A stretch of 6,493 nucleotides of DNA from an uncultured Burkholderiales bacterium (GTDB taxonomy: Bacteria > Pseudomonadota > Gammaproteobacteria > Burkholderiales > Burkholderiaceae_E): positions 1-6,493 of the forward strand of contig CAIXXI010000243.1 in the NCBI GenBank assembly GCA_903923345.1. Reading direction: 5' to 3'. A program made the position numbers and the translations under genes. The first letter of the stretch is position 1. Every line of letters starts with the position of its first letter. Under the pieces are notes generated by a model. The model did no database searches. It saw only the letters and a list, made by a program, of their open reading frames with translations, and was not told the DNA's origin. Of the stretch, positions 1-6,493 are shown piece after piece.

Positions 1-3000
1 AGCTCAGGTGCACCGACAAGGCCGGCTGTGCACCGATACCGAAGCGCTCAAATTCCTCACGCGCGCAGTCGGGGTCGTCGCGCAGCGATGCGATGCGGTA
101 CGACGTCTCGCTCCAGGCAGCCTGCAACACGGTGCGTGGTGTCGACCAGACCTTCTTTGCGTCCCGCCAGAACTCCAGCTCATCACGGTCATTGGGTCGG
201 CCGATGGCATGGGAGATGCGCGACAGACCGGCTTCACGAAGTGCACCCATCACCGTATCGCGATCAGTTCGACGGACCTGCAGCACGACCCCGGCCTCCT
301 CGGAAAAGAGTGCCTTCATCGTCAGCTCATTGCGCTGCACGGCAACCTGCTCGGGGCGGATCTTGAAGTCGCCCCAGTCGGCCGAATGCGGGTCGATGGT
401 GAGCATGTCGAGATTGACGGTGATGCCGCAATGCCCGGCAAACGACATCTCACACAGTGTGGTGAACAGCCCACCATCGGAGCGATCGTGTACAGCCAGC
501 ACAAGACCGCGCTCCGACAACTGCTGGACGGTGTTGAAGCACCGGGACAGCAGATCGGGATCGGTCAGGTCCGGTGCGGCGTCGCCGATTTGTTGAGTGA
601 CTTGCGCCAGCGCGCTGCCGCCCATGCGATGACGCCCCTCACCGAGATCGATCATGACCAGCACGGTCTCGCCCAGATCGGTTCTCAACTGCGGCGTCAG
701 CGCACGGCGGACATCCGCAACCGGCGCCCAGGCGGTGACGATGAGGGACGTGGGTGAAACCACCTCACGCGAATCGCCCTGCGCATCAGACCAGCGCGTG
801 CGCATCGACAGGGAGTCTTTGCCGACCGGAATGGAAATGCCCAGCGCGATCGAAAACTCGCTGGCTGCTCTGACCGCATCGAAGAGATCGGCATCGTCTT
901 CGGGCGTGCCGCAGGCAGCCATCCAGTTCGCAGACAGTTTGAGGGTGTCGATCGACTTCACCGGCGCGCCCATCAGGTTGGTCACCGCTTCAGCGATCGC
1001 CATGCGGGCTGAGGCCGATGGATCAATCACCGCAAGCGGCGTGCGCTCGCCCATCGAGAGCGCATCACCCTGCTCACCATGGTGGTCGAGCAGCCCGATG
1101 GCACAGTCAGCGACCGGCACCTGCCATGGGCCGACCATCTGATCCCGTGCACTCAATCCACCCACGGTGCGATCGCCGATCGTGATCAGGAAAGACTTCG
1201 AGGCCACTGCCGGCAGCCGCAAGACCTTCAAGGCGATCTCGGCGAGGTCCAGTCCGGATGCATCGACCTCGGGCAGGCTGCGGGTTGCGCGCACGCCCTG
1301 ACGCTGCATGCGGGGCGGTTTGCCCAGCAGCACATCCATCGCCATGTCGACTGCGCGAGGCGGGTTCGGCGCTTCAAGGACGAGTTGCCGGTCGTTGGAC
1401 ACGGTGCCGACCACCGCGTAGGGGCTGCGTTCGCGCGTGCACAGGAAATCGAAGGTGGGCAAGGACTGCGGCGCAATCGCGAGCACATAGCGCTCCTGCG
1501 ACTCATTGCACCAGATCTCGGCGGGGGACAGGCCACTGGCCAGCAAAGGCACCTGATCGAGCCTGAATACCGCGCCCCGATGCGCGCCATCAACGATCTC
1601 GGGGAAGGCATTGGACAGGCCGCCTGCGCCGACATCATGAATCGACAGGATCGGGTTGGCATCACCCAAAGCACGACAGCCGTTGATGACCTCCTGCGCG
1701 CGGCGCTGGATTTCGGCATTGCCACGCTGCACGGAGTCGAAGTCGAGTTCGGCGGTGTTGCTGCCCGAACCCATGCTGGAGGCTGCGCCACCCCCAAGGC
1801 CAATCCGCATGCCGGGGCCACCCAGCTGAATGAGCAGCGTGCCGGGCGGCAGATCGAGCTTGCCGACATGCTCAGCATCCAGATCGCCCACACCGCCCGC
1901 GATCATGATCGGCTTGTGGTAGCCGCGCACCGAGCCGCCCACTGTTTGCTGATACGTGCGGAAATAGCCCAGCAGATTCGGTCGGCCGAATTCGTTGTTG
2001 AACGAGGCGCCGCCAATCGGGCCATCGATCATGATCGACAGAGGTGAAGCGATCCGATCCGGCGCACCGTAGTCTGTATCGATTTCAGGGCGGCCATCGA
2101 GGGGCGCGGTCACATCCTGGTCGGTCTCCCAGGCGTGCACAAAACCTGGAATGCGCAGGTTCGACACCGTAAAACCGGTCAGACCATATCGCGGTCGGGC
2201 GCCACGGCCGGTCGCGCCTTCATCACGGATCTCGCCACCTGAGCCGGTGGCAGCGCCCGGAAACGGCGAGATGGCGGTCGGGTGGTTATGGGTTTCGACT
2301 TTGAGCAGCGCATGTTGCAGGGTCTCGCGCCAGACGTAGCGGGCATTCTGGCCCTGCTGGATCGGAAAGAAGCGCCTGGCCGGCCCGCCCTCAAGAACGG
2401 CTGCATTGTCGGAATAGGCCACCACCGTGCCCTGCGGATGGGCCGCGTGGGTGGCGCGGATCATGCCGAACAATGATTCGCTTTGCGCCTCGCCATTGAG
2501 GGTCCAGTCGGCATTGAAGATCTTGTGACGGCAGTGCTCGGAATTGGCCTGCGCGAACATCATGAGCTCGACGTCAGTCGGATCTCGACCGGCCGCCCGA
2601 AATGCATCGAGCAGGTAATCGATCTCATCTTCGGACAGCGCCAGGCCCATCGAGGCATTGGCTTGAACCAGCGCGGATCGACCGCCGGTGGTCAAGGCCA
2701 CCGTCTGCATCGGCCGGCCCGGCAGATCCGCGAACAGCGCGGCAAGGCCCTGGGCCTCGGTGACCGGTGACACCACCGATTCCGTCATCCGATCATGCAG
2801 CAGCGCGACCAGAGGCTGCATGCGCTCATCCGCCAGATCGGGCGCTGCCTCGCGCTTTGTGCCGAACAGTCCGGACAAAAAACCACCCAGACCCTGCTTC
2901 ATCTTCAGGGAATAGGCGATGCCGCGCTCGATTCTCAGCACTGGGTCGAGGCCGCAGACCCGGGCGATGTCGGTGGCCTTGCTCGACCAGGGGCTGATCG

Positions 3001-3253
3001 TTCCGAGCCTGGGCATCACCCACAGCACCGTGGCGTCGGCCACCTCAGGGCTGCGCGGCTGCCCGTCATCGAGCAGCGCCGCAATCCGTGATCGTGTGTC
3101 ATCGCTGAGTGGCTCAGCCGACAGCACCACGTGCAGGTAATTGGCCTGCACATCGACCACGGCCGGCTCGACCGACTGCAAGGCGGTCAGCAGGCGCTGT
3201 TTTCGAAATTCGGAGACGGCGGCGCCGCCGCGCAGGATGAAGGCGTCGGGCAT
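1..3253 (-). CDS. purL: Phosphoribosylformylglycinamidine synthase (FGAM synthetase), large single-chain form, 3' partial
   Basis: This is the fourth step of de novo purine synthesis, in the cytosol: FGAR + glutamine + ATP give FGAM + glutamate + ADP + Pi. I read 1084 codons from ATG (3251-3253) to the left edge with no stop or frameshift. In order: a PurS-like N-terminal domain (about 1-155, with GTISPWSSKATDIA at 84-97), a linker helix (about 204-216), then two AIRS-type synthetase halves. Landmarks are SEHCRHK (238-244; His240 matches the family's catalytic histidine), KVETHNHPTAISP (318-330), GGEIRDEGATGR (339-350), FNNEFGRP (418-425), GGGAASSM (487-494), IHDVGAGGLSNA (538-549), ARDQMVGPWQVP (702-713), IPVGKDSLSM (808-817) and HDRSDGGL (922-929). 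The proteobacterial enzyme is about 1300 residues, so the C-terminal glutaminase domain with its Cys-His-Glu triad lies outside the window. The start fits the family's N-terminus and no other start codon is close upstream, but no clear Shine-Dalgarno is present. The missing stop is an edge effect, not decay. Confidence 0.98.
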   Translation of the reverse strand, partial: MPDAFILRGGAAVSEFRKQRLLTALQSVEPAVVDVQANYLHVVLSAEPLSDDTRSRIAALLDDGQPRSPEVADATVLWVMPRLGTISPWSSKATDIARVCGLDPVLRIERGIAYSLKMKQGLGGFLSGLFGTKREAAPDLADERMQPLVALLHDRMTESVVSPVTEAQGLAALFADLPGRPMQTVALTTGGRSALVQANASMGLALSEDEIDYLLDAFRAAGRDPTDVELMMFAQANSEHCRHKIFNADWTLNGEAQSESLFGMIRATHAAHPQGTVVAYSDNAAVLEGGPARRFFPIQQGQNARYVWRETLQHALLKVETHNHPTAISPFPGAATGSGGEIRDEGATGRGARPRYGLTGFTVSNLRIPGFVHAWETDQDVTAPLDGRPEIDTDYGAPDRIASPLSIMIDGPIGGASFNNEFGRPNLLGYFRTYQQTVGGSVRGYHKPIMIAGGVGDLDAEHVGKLDLPPGTLLIQLGGPGMRIGLGGGAASSMGSGSNTAELDFDSVQRGNAEIQRRAQEVINGCRALGDANPILSIHDVGAGGLSNAFPEIVDGAHRGAVFRLDQVPLLASGLSPAEIWCNESQERYVLAIAPQSLPTFDFLCTRERSPYAVVGTVSNDRQLVLEAPNPPRAVDMAMDVLLGKPPRMQRQGVRATRSLPEVDASGLDLAEIALKVLRLPAVASKSFLITIGDRTVGGLSARDQMVGPWQVPVADCAIGLLDHHGEQGDALSMGERTPLAVIDPSASARMAIAEAVTNLMGAPVKSIDTLKLSANWMAACGTPEDDADLFDAVRAASEFSIALGISIPVGKDSLSMRTRWSDAQGDSREVVSPTSLIVTAWAPVADVRRALTPQLRTDLGETVLVMIDLGEGRHRMGGSALAQVTQQIGDAAPDLTDPDLLSRCFNTVQQLSERGLVLAVHDRSDGGLFTTLCEMSFAGHCGITVNLDMLTIDPHSADWGDFKIRPEQVAVQRNELTMKALFSEEAGVVLQVRRTDRDTVMGALREAGLSRISHAIGRPNDRDELEFWRDAKKVWSTPRTVLQAAWSETSYRIASLRDDPDCAREEFERFGIGAQPALSVHLS

Positions 3254-3284
3254 GCGGCACCGGTCAGTCGAGGGGAAGCCGCGA
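3254..3284 (-). other. 31-base intergenic gap between the oxoprolinase gene and purL
   Basis: This is the only non-coding DNA in the window. On the minus strand it begins TCGCGGCTTCCCCTCGACTG and ends GGTGCCGC directly before the purL ATG. It is pyrimidine-rich in its first half and has no purine-rich GGAG/AGGA block at a normal ribosome-binding distance. A 5-base inverted pair, GCGGC (3278-3282) and GCCGC (3254-3258), flanks a 19-base loop and ends at the start codon; such a short stem may be chance. No T-tract terminator and no PurR-like palindrome are visible, so transcription from the oxoprolinase gene probably runs through into purL. Confidence 0.8.
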
Positions 3285-3289
3285 TTATA
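3284..3289 (-). promoter_or_regulatory. Possible -10 hexamer (TATAAT) for purL
   Basis: The minus strand reads TATAAT exactly, overlapping the last Leu codon (TTA) and TAA stop of the oxoprolinase. It sits 30 bases before the purL ATG, which would put a transcript start near 3277 and give a leader of about 24 bases. An exact sigma-70-type -10 box stands out in such GC-rich DNA. Against it, the stretch 16-18 bases upstream is G-rich (CGGGGG at 17-base spacing) with no TTGACA-like box, and there is no TGn extension. It may simply be the codon pair TTA-TAA followed by T. Confidence 0.25.
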
Positions 3290-6200
3290 AGGCCCCGAAC
3301 CCTCCGCCCCCGGAGGTCTCGATGACGAAACAATCGCCGGCTTGCAAGTCGGCTCGCCCGACATGGCCCATCGGTTCGACGCGACCATCGGCGCGCACCA
3401 CGACGTTGCGGGCCACCTCCCCCGGTGAGCCGCCCTGAGCGCCGAACGGCGGGAACACGCGGCTGTTGCCGAGCATCGATGCGGTCATCGGCTCGAGAAA
3501 GCGCATCACCCTCACCCCGCCGTCACCACCGCGAAAGCGCCCTGCTCCACCGGTCCCATGCCGAATGGCGAAGCGCTCCAGCCGCACCGGGAAACGCAAC
3601 TCAAGCACCTCCGGGTCGGTCAGTCGGGAGTTGGTCATGTGGGTCTGAACCACCGATGTGCCATTGAAGCCACCGATCAGATGACCGGCTTCATCAAACA
3701 CGCCACCGGCCCCGGAGCCCCCTGCGACCGTCTCGTAGTACTGGTAGCGCGCGTTTCCGAAGGTGAAATTGCTCATGGTGTTCGGACCGCTCGCCATAAT
3801 GCCCAGCGCACCGTACAGCGCATTGGTGATGCACATCGAGGTCTCGACATTGCCGGCCACCACTGCATGAGGATGGTCCGGATTGAGCAGACACCCCGCT
3901 GGCACGATGATCTCGAGCGGCTCGAGACAGCCTGCATTCATCGGGATGTCGTCATCGACCAGCGTGCGAAACACATACAGCACGGCAGCGGTGGTGATGG
4001 CGCGCGGCGCATTGAAGTTGTCGTCCTGCTGCGCGGTCGTACCGGTGAAGTCGATGCGGGCTGATCGAGCGATCGGGTCCACCGTGATCGCGACACGGAT
4101 CACGGCGCCATTGTCCATCTGCAATTCGAACGATCCATTGCGCAGCGCACCGATTGCGCGCCGAACCGATTCGGCGGCGTTGTCCTGCACATGGCGCATG
4201 TAGGCCTGAACCACATCGAGACCGAACTGAGCCACCATCTTCAGCAGTTCTTCGCGCCCCTTCTCGTTGGCAGCGATCTGGGCCTGCAGATCGGCCAGAT
4301 TCTGCTCAGGGTTCCGCTCAGGGTATTGGGCACCGGCGAGTCGCTGCCGCAGTTCGGCTTCGCGCAGCTCACCGCGTCGAACCAGGCGCAGATTAGTGAG
4401 CAGAACCCCTTCATCATCAACATGTCGGCTGTCGGGCGGCATCGAGCCCGGTGTCAGCCCGCCGATGTCGGCATGGTGGCCTCGCGACCCCACCCAGAAC
4501 AGCAGGTCGCGGCCCGCCTCGTCGAAGACGGGCGTGATCACGGTCACATCCGGCAGGTGCGTGCCGCCACGATAGGGGTCATTGAGCACATAGACATCGC
4601 CGGGTTCGATCTGACCGGCGTTGTCGGCAATCACCGCCTGCACACTCGCCCCCATGGAGCCGAGGTGAACCGGCATGTGCGGCGCATTGGCAATGAGCGC
4701 CCCTTCGACATCGAAGACCGCACAGGAAAAGTCCAGGCGCTCCTTGATGTTGACCGAATGGGCGGTGTTCTGAAGCCGGTAGCCCATCTGCTCGGCCACC
4801 GACATGAACAGGTTGTTGAAAATTTCCAGCATCACCGGATCTGCGCGGGTGCCGATCGCATGGCGCGTCGCTTGAGGCACGGTGCGCCGGAGCACCAGGT
4901 CGCCCTGAGCGGTCAGGGTCGCCCGCCAGCCGGATTCGATCACGGTGGTCGCAGTGGATTCCCTGACGATCGCGGGCCCGTCGATGTACTGCCCAGCTTG
5001 AAGCCGGTCACGATCGAACAGGGGCGCATCCACCCAGTGGCCTTCGCTGAACATCCGAACACGGGCCAGCGCCGCATCTGCAGGCCGGCTGTTCAATGGA
5101 TCAGTCCCCAGCTCAGGCCTTGCGCCCGCCGCGGGGTCAGCACGCGGCGCAAGGACTTCGACGCTGACCGCATCGATCGTCAAGGGTCGACCTGACAGCA
5201 AAAAGGAAAAGCGTTGCCGATAGGCCGACTCGAACCCCGCTTGCAGCGCCGACGCATCACCCATTCTGACCGCGATGGCGGTATCGGTGCCGGCGTACTT
5301 GATGAGCGCCTGACGATGCGCAATCAAGGCCTGGGCTGACTCGCCCTGAGCCTGGAGTTCGGCTCGAGCCTGAGCCTCGAGCGCATCGAGCGCCTGATTC
5401 GCCAGGGTCAAGCCGTGCTCATCCAGTGCGTGTTCAATCGATTGCTCACGCAGGACTGCGGCCTGCGCCAGCCCCATTCCATATGCCGACAGCACACCGG
5501 CCAATGGATGGGCCAGCACGGTGGTCATCGCCAGGGCATCGGCCACCGCACAGGCATGCTGCCCCCCCGCCCCGCCGAAAACCGTCAAGGCATATCGGGT
5601 GACGTCATAGCCACGTTGCACGGAAATTTTCTTGATGGCATTGGCCATGTTGGCGTTGGCGATGTCGATGAAGCCCTGGGCGAGCGCTTCGGGCGTCATC
5701 GTCTGACCGGTTGCACGCGCAATGGATTGCGCCATCTCCTCGAAGCGACGCACCACGATGTCGCGATCCAGCGGCTGATCGGCCTTAGGACCGAAGACCT
5801 TCGGAAAGTGTTCAGGCTGCACCTTGCCAAGCATCAGGTTGGCATCGGTCACTGCGAGCGGGCCGCCGCGGCGATAACAGGCCGGCCCCGGATTGGCGCC
5901 AGCCGAATCCGGGCCAACGCGCAGTCGTGCCCCATCGAAATGCAGGATCGAGCCACCGCCAGCGGCCACGGTGTGAATGCTCATCATCGGTGCACGAATC
6001 CTGACACCGGCCACCTGGGTCTCGAAGGCCCGCTCGAACTCGCCTGCGTAGTGCGACACATCGGTCGAGGTCCCGCCCATATCGAAGCCAATGACCTTGT
6101 CGAACCCCGCCGCCTCGCTCACCCGGGCCATGCCGACGATGCCGCCTGCGGGACCCGACAGGATCGAATCCTTGCCCTGAAACGCCCGGGCATCGGCCAG

Positions 6201-6493
6201 TCCGCCATTGGATTGCATGAACTGGAGTCGAACGCCTGGCAATCCCTGCGCCACCTGATCCACATAGCGCTTGAGCACTGGCGACAGATAAGCGTCGACC
6301 ACCGTGGTATCAGCCCGCGCCACAAACCGAATCAAGGGAGAGGTCTCATGCGACACCGAGACCTGCGTGAAACCGACCTCCCGGGCCAGGGCTGCGAGTC
6401 GGGCCTCATGGTCGCCAAAGCGATAGGCATGCATGAGCGCGATCGCCACGGCCCGCAACCCGCGGTCATAGGCGCGCTGCAGACCTTCGCGGG
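3285..6493 (-). CDS. ATP-dependent 5-oxoprolinase, fused HyuA-HyuB (OPLAH-like) type, 5' partial
   Basis: Cytosolic enzyme that opens 5-oxo-L-proline (pyroglutamate) to L-glutamate with ATP hydrolysis. Numbering from the first full codon (6489-6491), 1068 residues precede TAA (3285-3287). The frame is open to the right edge; family members are about 1200-1290 residues, so roughly 150-200 N-terminal residues are outside. The HyuA half (to about 545) has FDMGGTSTDV (136-145, ASKHA-type phosphate-binding loop), GPDSAGANPGPACY (193-206), FGGAGGQHAC (305-314) and KYAGTDTA (398-405). The HyuB half (about 551-1066) has NIKERLDFSCA (581-591), SRGHHADIGG (669-678) and a glycine-rich tail ending GGGGFGAL. 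GGAGGQHAC, the YxGTD motif and NIKERLDFSCA fit true 5-oxoprolinase; N-methylhydantoinase HyuA usually has FGGAGPLHA, and in hydantoinases and acetone carboxylases the two halves are separate proteins. Substrate specificity remains inferred from family resemblance. It lies upstream of purL with a 31-base gap. No frameshift or missing motif is seen. Confidence 0.95.
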   Translation of the reverse strand, partial: REGLQRAYDRGLRAVAIALMHAYRFGDHEARLAALAREVGFTQVSVSHETSPLIRFVARADTTVVDAYLSPVLKRYVDQVAQGLPGVRLQFMQSNGGLADARAFQGKDSILSGPAGGIVGMARVSEAAGFDKVIGFDMGGTSTDVSHYAGEFERAFETQVAGVRIRAPMMSIHTVAAGGGSILHFDGARLRVGPDSAGANPGPACYRRGGPLAVTDANLMLGKVQPEHFPKVFGPKADQPLDRDIVVRRFEEMAQSIARATGQTMTPEALAQGFIDIANANMANAIKKISVQRGYDVTRYALTVFGGAGGQHACAVADALAMTTVLAHPLAGVLSAYGMGLAQAAVLREQSIEHALDEHGLTLANQALDALEAQARAELQAQGESAQALIAHRQALIKYAGTDTAIAVRMGDASALQAGFESAYRQRFSFLLSGRPLTIDAVSVEVLAPRADPAAGARPELGTDPLNSRPADAALARVRMFSEGHWVDAPLFDRDRLQAGQYIDGPAIVRESTATTVIESGWRATLTAQGDLVLRRTVPQATRHAIGTRADPVMLEIFNNLFMSVAEQMGYRLQNTAHSVNIKERLDFSCAVFDVEGALIANAPHMPVHLGSMGASVQAVIADNAGQIEPGDVYVLNDPYRGGTHLPDVTVITPVFDEAGRDLLFWVGSRGHHADIGGLTPGSMPPDSRHVDDEGVLLTNLRLVRRGELREAELRQRLAGAQYPERNPEQNLADLQAQIAANEKGREELLKMVAQFGLDVVQAYMRHVQDNAAESVRRAIGALRNGSFELQMDNGAVIRVAITVDPIARSARIDFTGTTAQQDDNFNAPRAITTAAVLYVFRTLVDDDIPMNAGCLEPLEIIVPAGCLLNPDHPHAVVAGNVETSMCITNALYGALGIMASGPNTMSNFTFGNARYQYYETVAGGSGAGGVFDEAGHLIGGFNGTSVVQTHMTNSRLTDPEVLELRFPVRLERFAIRHGTGGAGRFRGGDGGVRVMRFLEPMTASMLGNSRVFPPFGAQGGSPGEVARNVVVRADGRVEPMGHVGRADLQAGDCFVIETSGGGGFGAL
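3301..3316 (-). repeat. Perfect GC inverted repeat at the 3' end of the oxoprolinase gene
   Basis: Six bases (CCTCCG) pair perfectly with CGGAGG across a 4-base loop (GGGG on the coding strand). The stem lies inside the codons for the C-terminal glycine run, 14 bases before the stop codon. It is a strong all-but-one-GC stem and could form in the RNA. No U-run follows, so it does not look like an intrinsic terminator. The glycine-rich protein end, encoded by GGG/GGC/GGA codons, is enough to explain it, so a regulatory or mRNA-stability role is only a possibility. Confidence 0.35.

Noticed and set aside
8..757. Plus-strand open frame (249 codons) near the left edge
   Set aside because: Antisense to the second synthetase half of PurL, with biased composition and no family resemblance.
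1228..1893. Minus-strand open frame (221 codons) within purL in another frame
   Set aside because: It overlaps the true PurL frame, which carries all the conserved motifs here. The product is Ser/Arg/Pro/Cys-rich and looks like a frame shadow.
1079..2047. Long plus-strand open frame (322 codons) opposite purL
   Set aside because: It lies wholly antisense to well-conserved PurL sequence. Its product is rich in Arg, His, Ala and Gly with no recognisable domain, as expected from the complement of GC-rich codons.
1..3253. purL as a truncated pseudogene because it has no stop codon
   Set aside because: I followed the frame codon by codon from 3253 to base 2 without a stop or shift. Sequence ends at the point where the glutaminase domain should begin, so the missing end is due to the window edge.
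3301..3316. Intrinsic terminator for the oxoprolinase gene
   Set aside because: The stem is good, but it lies before the stop codon and no U-rich tract follows it on the minus strand.
4191..5195. Plus-strand open frame (334 codons) opposite the oxoprolinase gene
   Set aside because: Antisense to the conserved HyuB part and the HyuA C-terminal region, with no recognisable motif. Long antisense frames are common in GC-rich genes because stop codons are rare there.
6456..6458. TTG as the start codon of the oxoprolinase
   Set aside because: The frame stays open through 6493, and residues upstream (for example REGLQRAYDRG) continue the family sequence. The protein would otherwise lack the N-terminal part of the HyuA domain. 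The true start is outside the window.
3285..6493. N-methylhydantoinase or acetone carboxylase identity for the HyuA-HyuB protein
   Set aside because: Those enzymes normally have separate A and B chains and motifs such as FGGAGPLHA. The fused layout, GGAGGQHAC and the YxGTD motif point to 5-oxoprolinase.

Overview
The window is a GC-rich stretch of a bacterial chromosome. Both of its genes lie on the minus strand and are tightly packed, and each is cut by a window edge. Reading in the direction of transcription (right to left), the first is a single-chain ATP-dependent 5-oxoprolinase. Its N-terminus lies beyond base 6493, and its last 1068 codons plus a TAA stop are visible. After a 31-base gap comes the large, single-chain phosphoribosylformylglycinamidine synthase PurL. 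Its ATG is at 3251-3253, and 1084 codons are visible before the left edge cuts it just ahead of the C-terminal glutaminase domain.

The likely host is a proteobacterium, most probably a betaproteobacterium of Burkholderiales type. PurL is the long fused form with an N-terminal PurS-like domain, two tandem synthetase halves and a tail leading into a glutaminase domain. From memory, several stretches (the residues around SEHCRHK, GPGMRIGLGGG, SKSFLITIGDR and IPVGKDSLSM) agree better with Burkholderia PurL than with the E. coli protein. High GC, strong G/C bias in third positions and long antisense open frames fit this. No alignment or tree was run, so the placement is an inference.

Layout: 6493-3285, oxoprolinase (minus, 5' partial); 3284-3254, short intergenic gap; 3253-1, purL (minus, 3' partial). 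No tRNA, rRNA, CRISPR array, insertion sequence or long repeat was seen, and no region over 31 bases is without a gene.

The two enzymes share a metabolite rather than a pathway. 5-Oxoprolinase opens pyroglutamate to glutamate with ATP, while PurL uses glutamine as nitrogen donor and releases glutamate during purine synthesis. The short gap with no visible terminator allows co-transcription. However, a perfect TATAAT on the minus strand overlaps the oxoprolinase stop codon, so purL may also have a start of its own. This junction is the only part of the window that the two proteins do not explain. I found no sign of an undescribed system; both genes are recognisable housekeeping or salvage enzymes.
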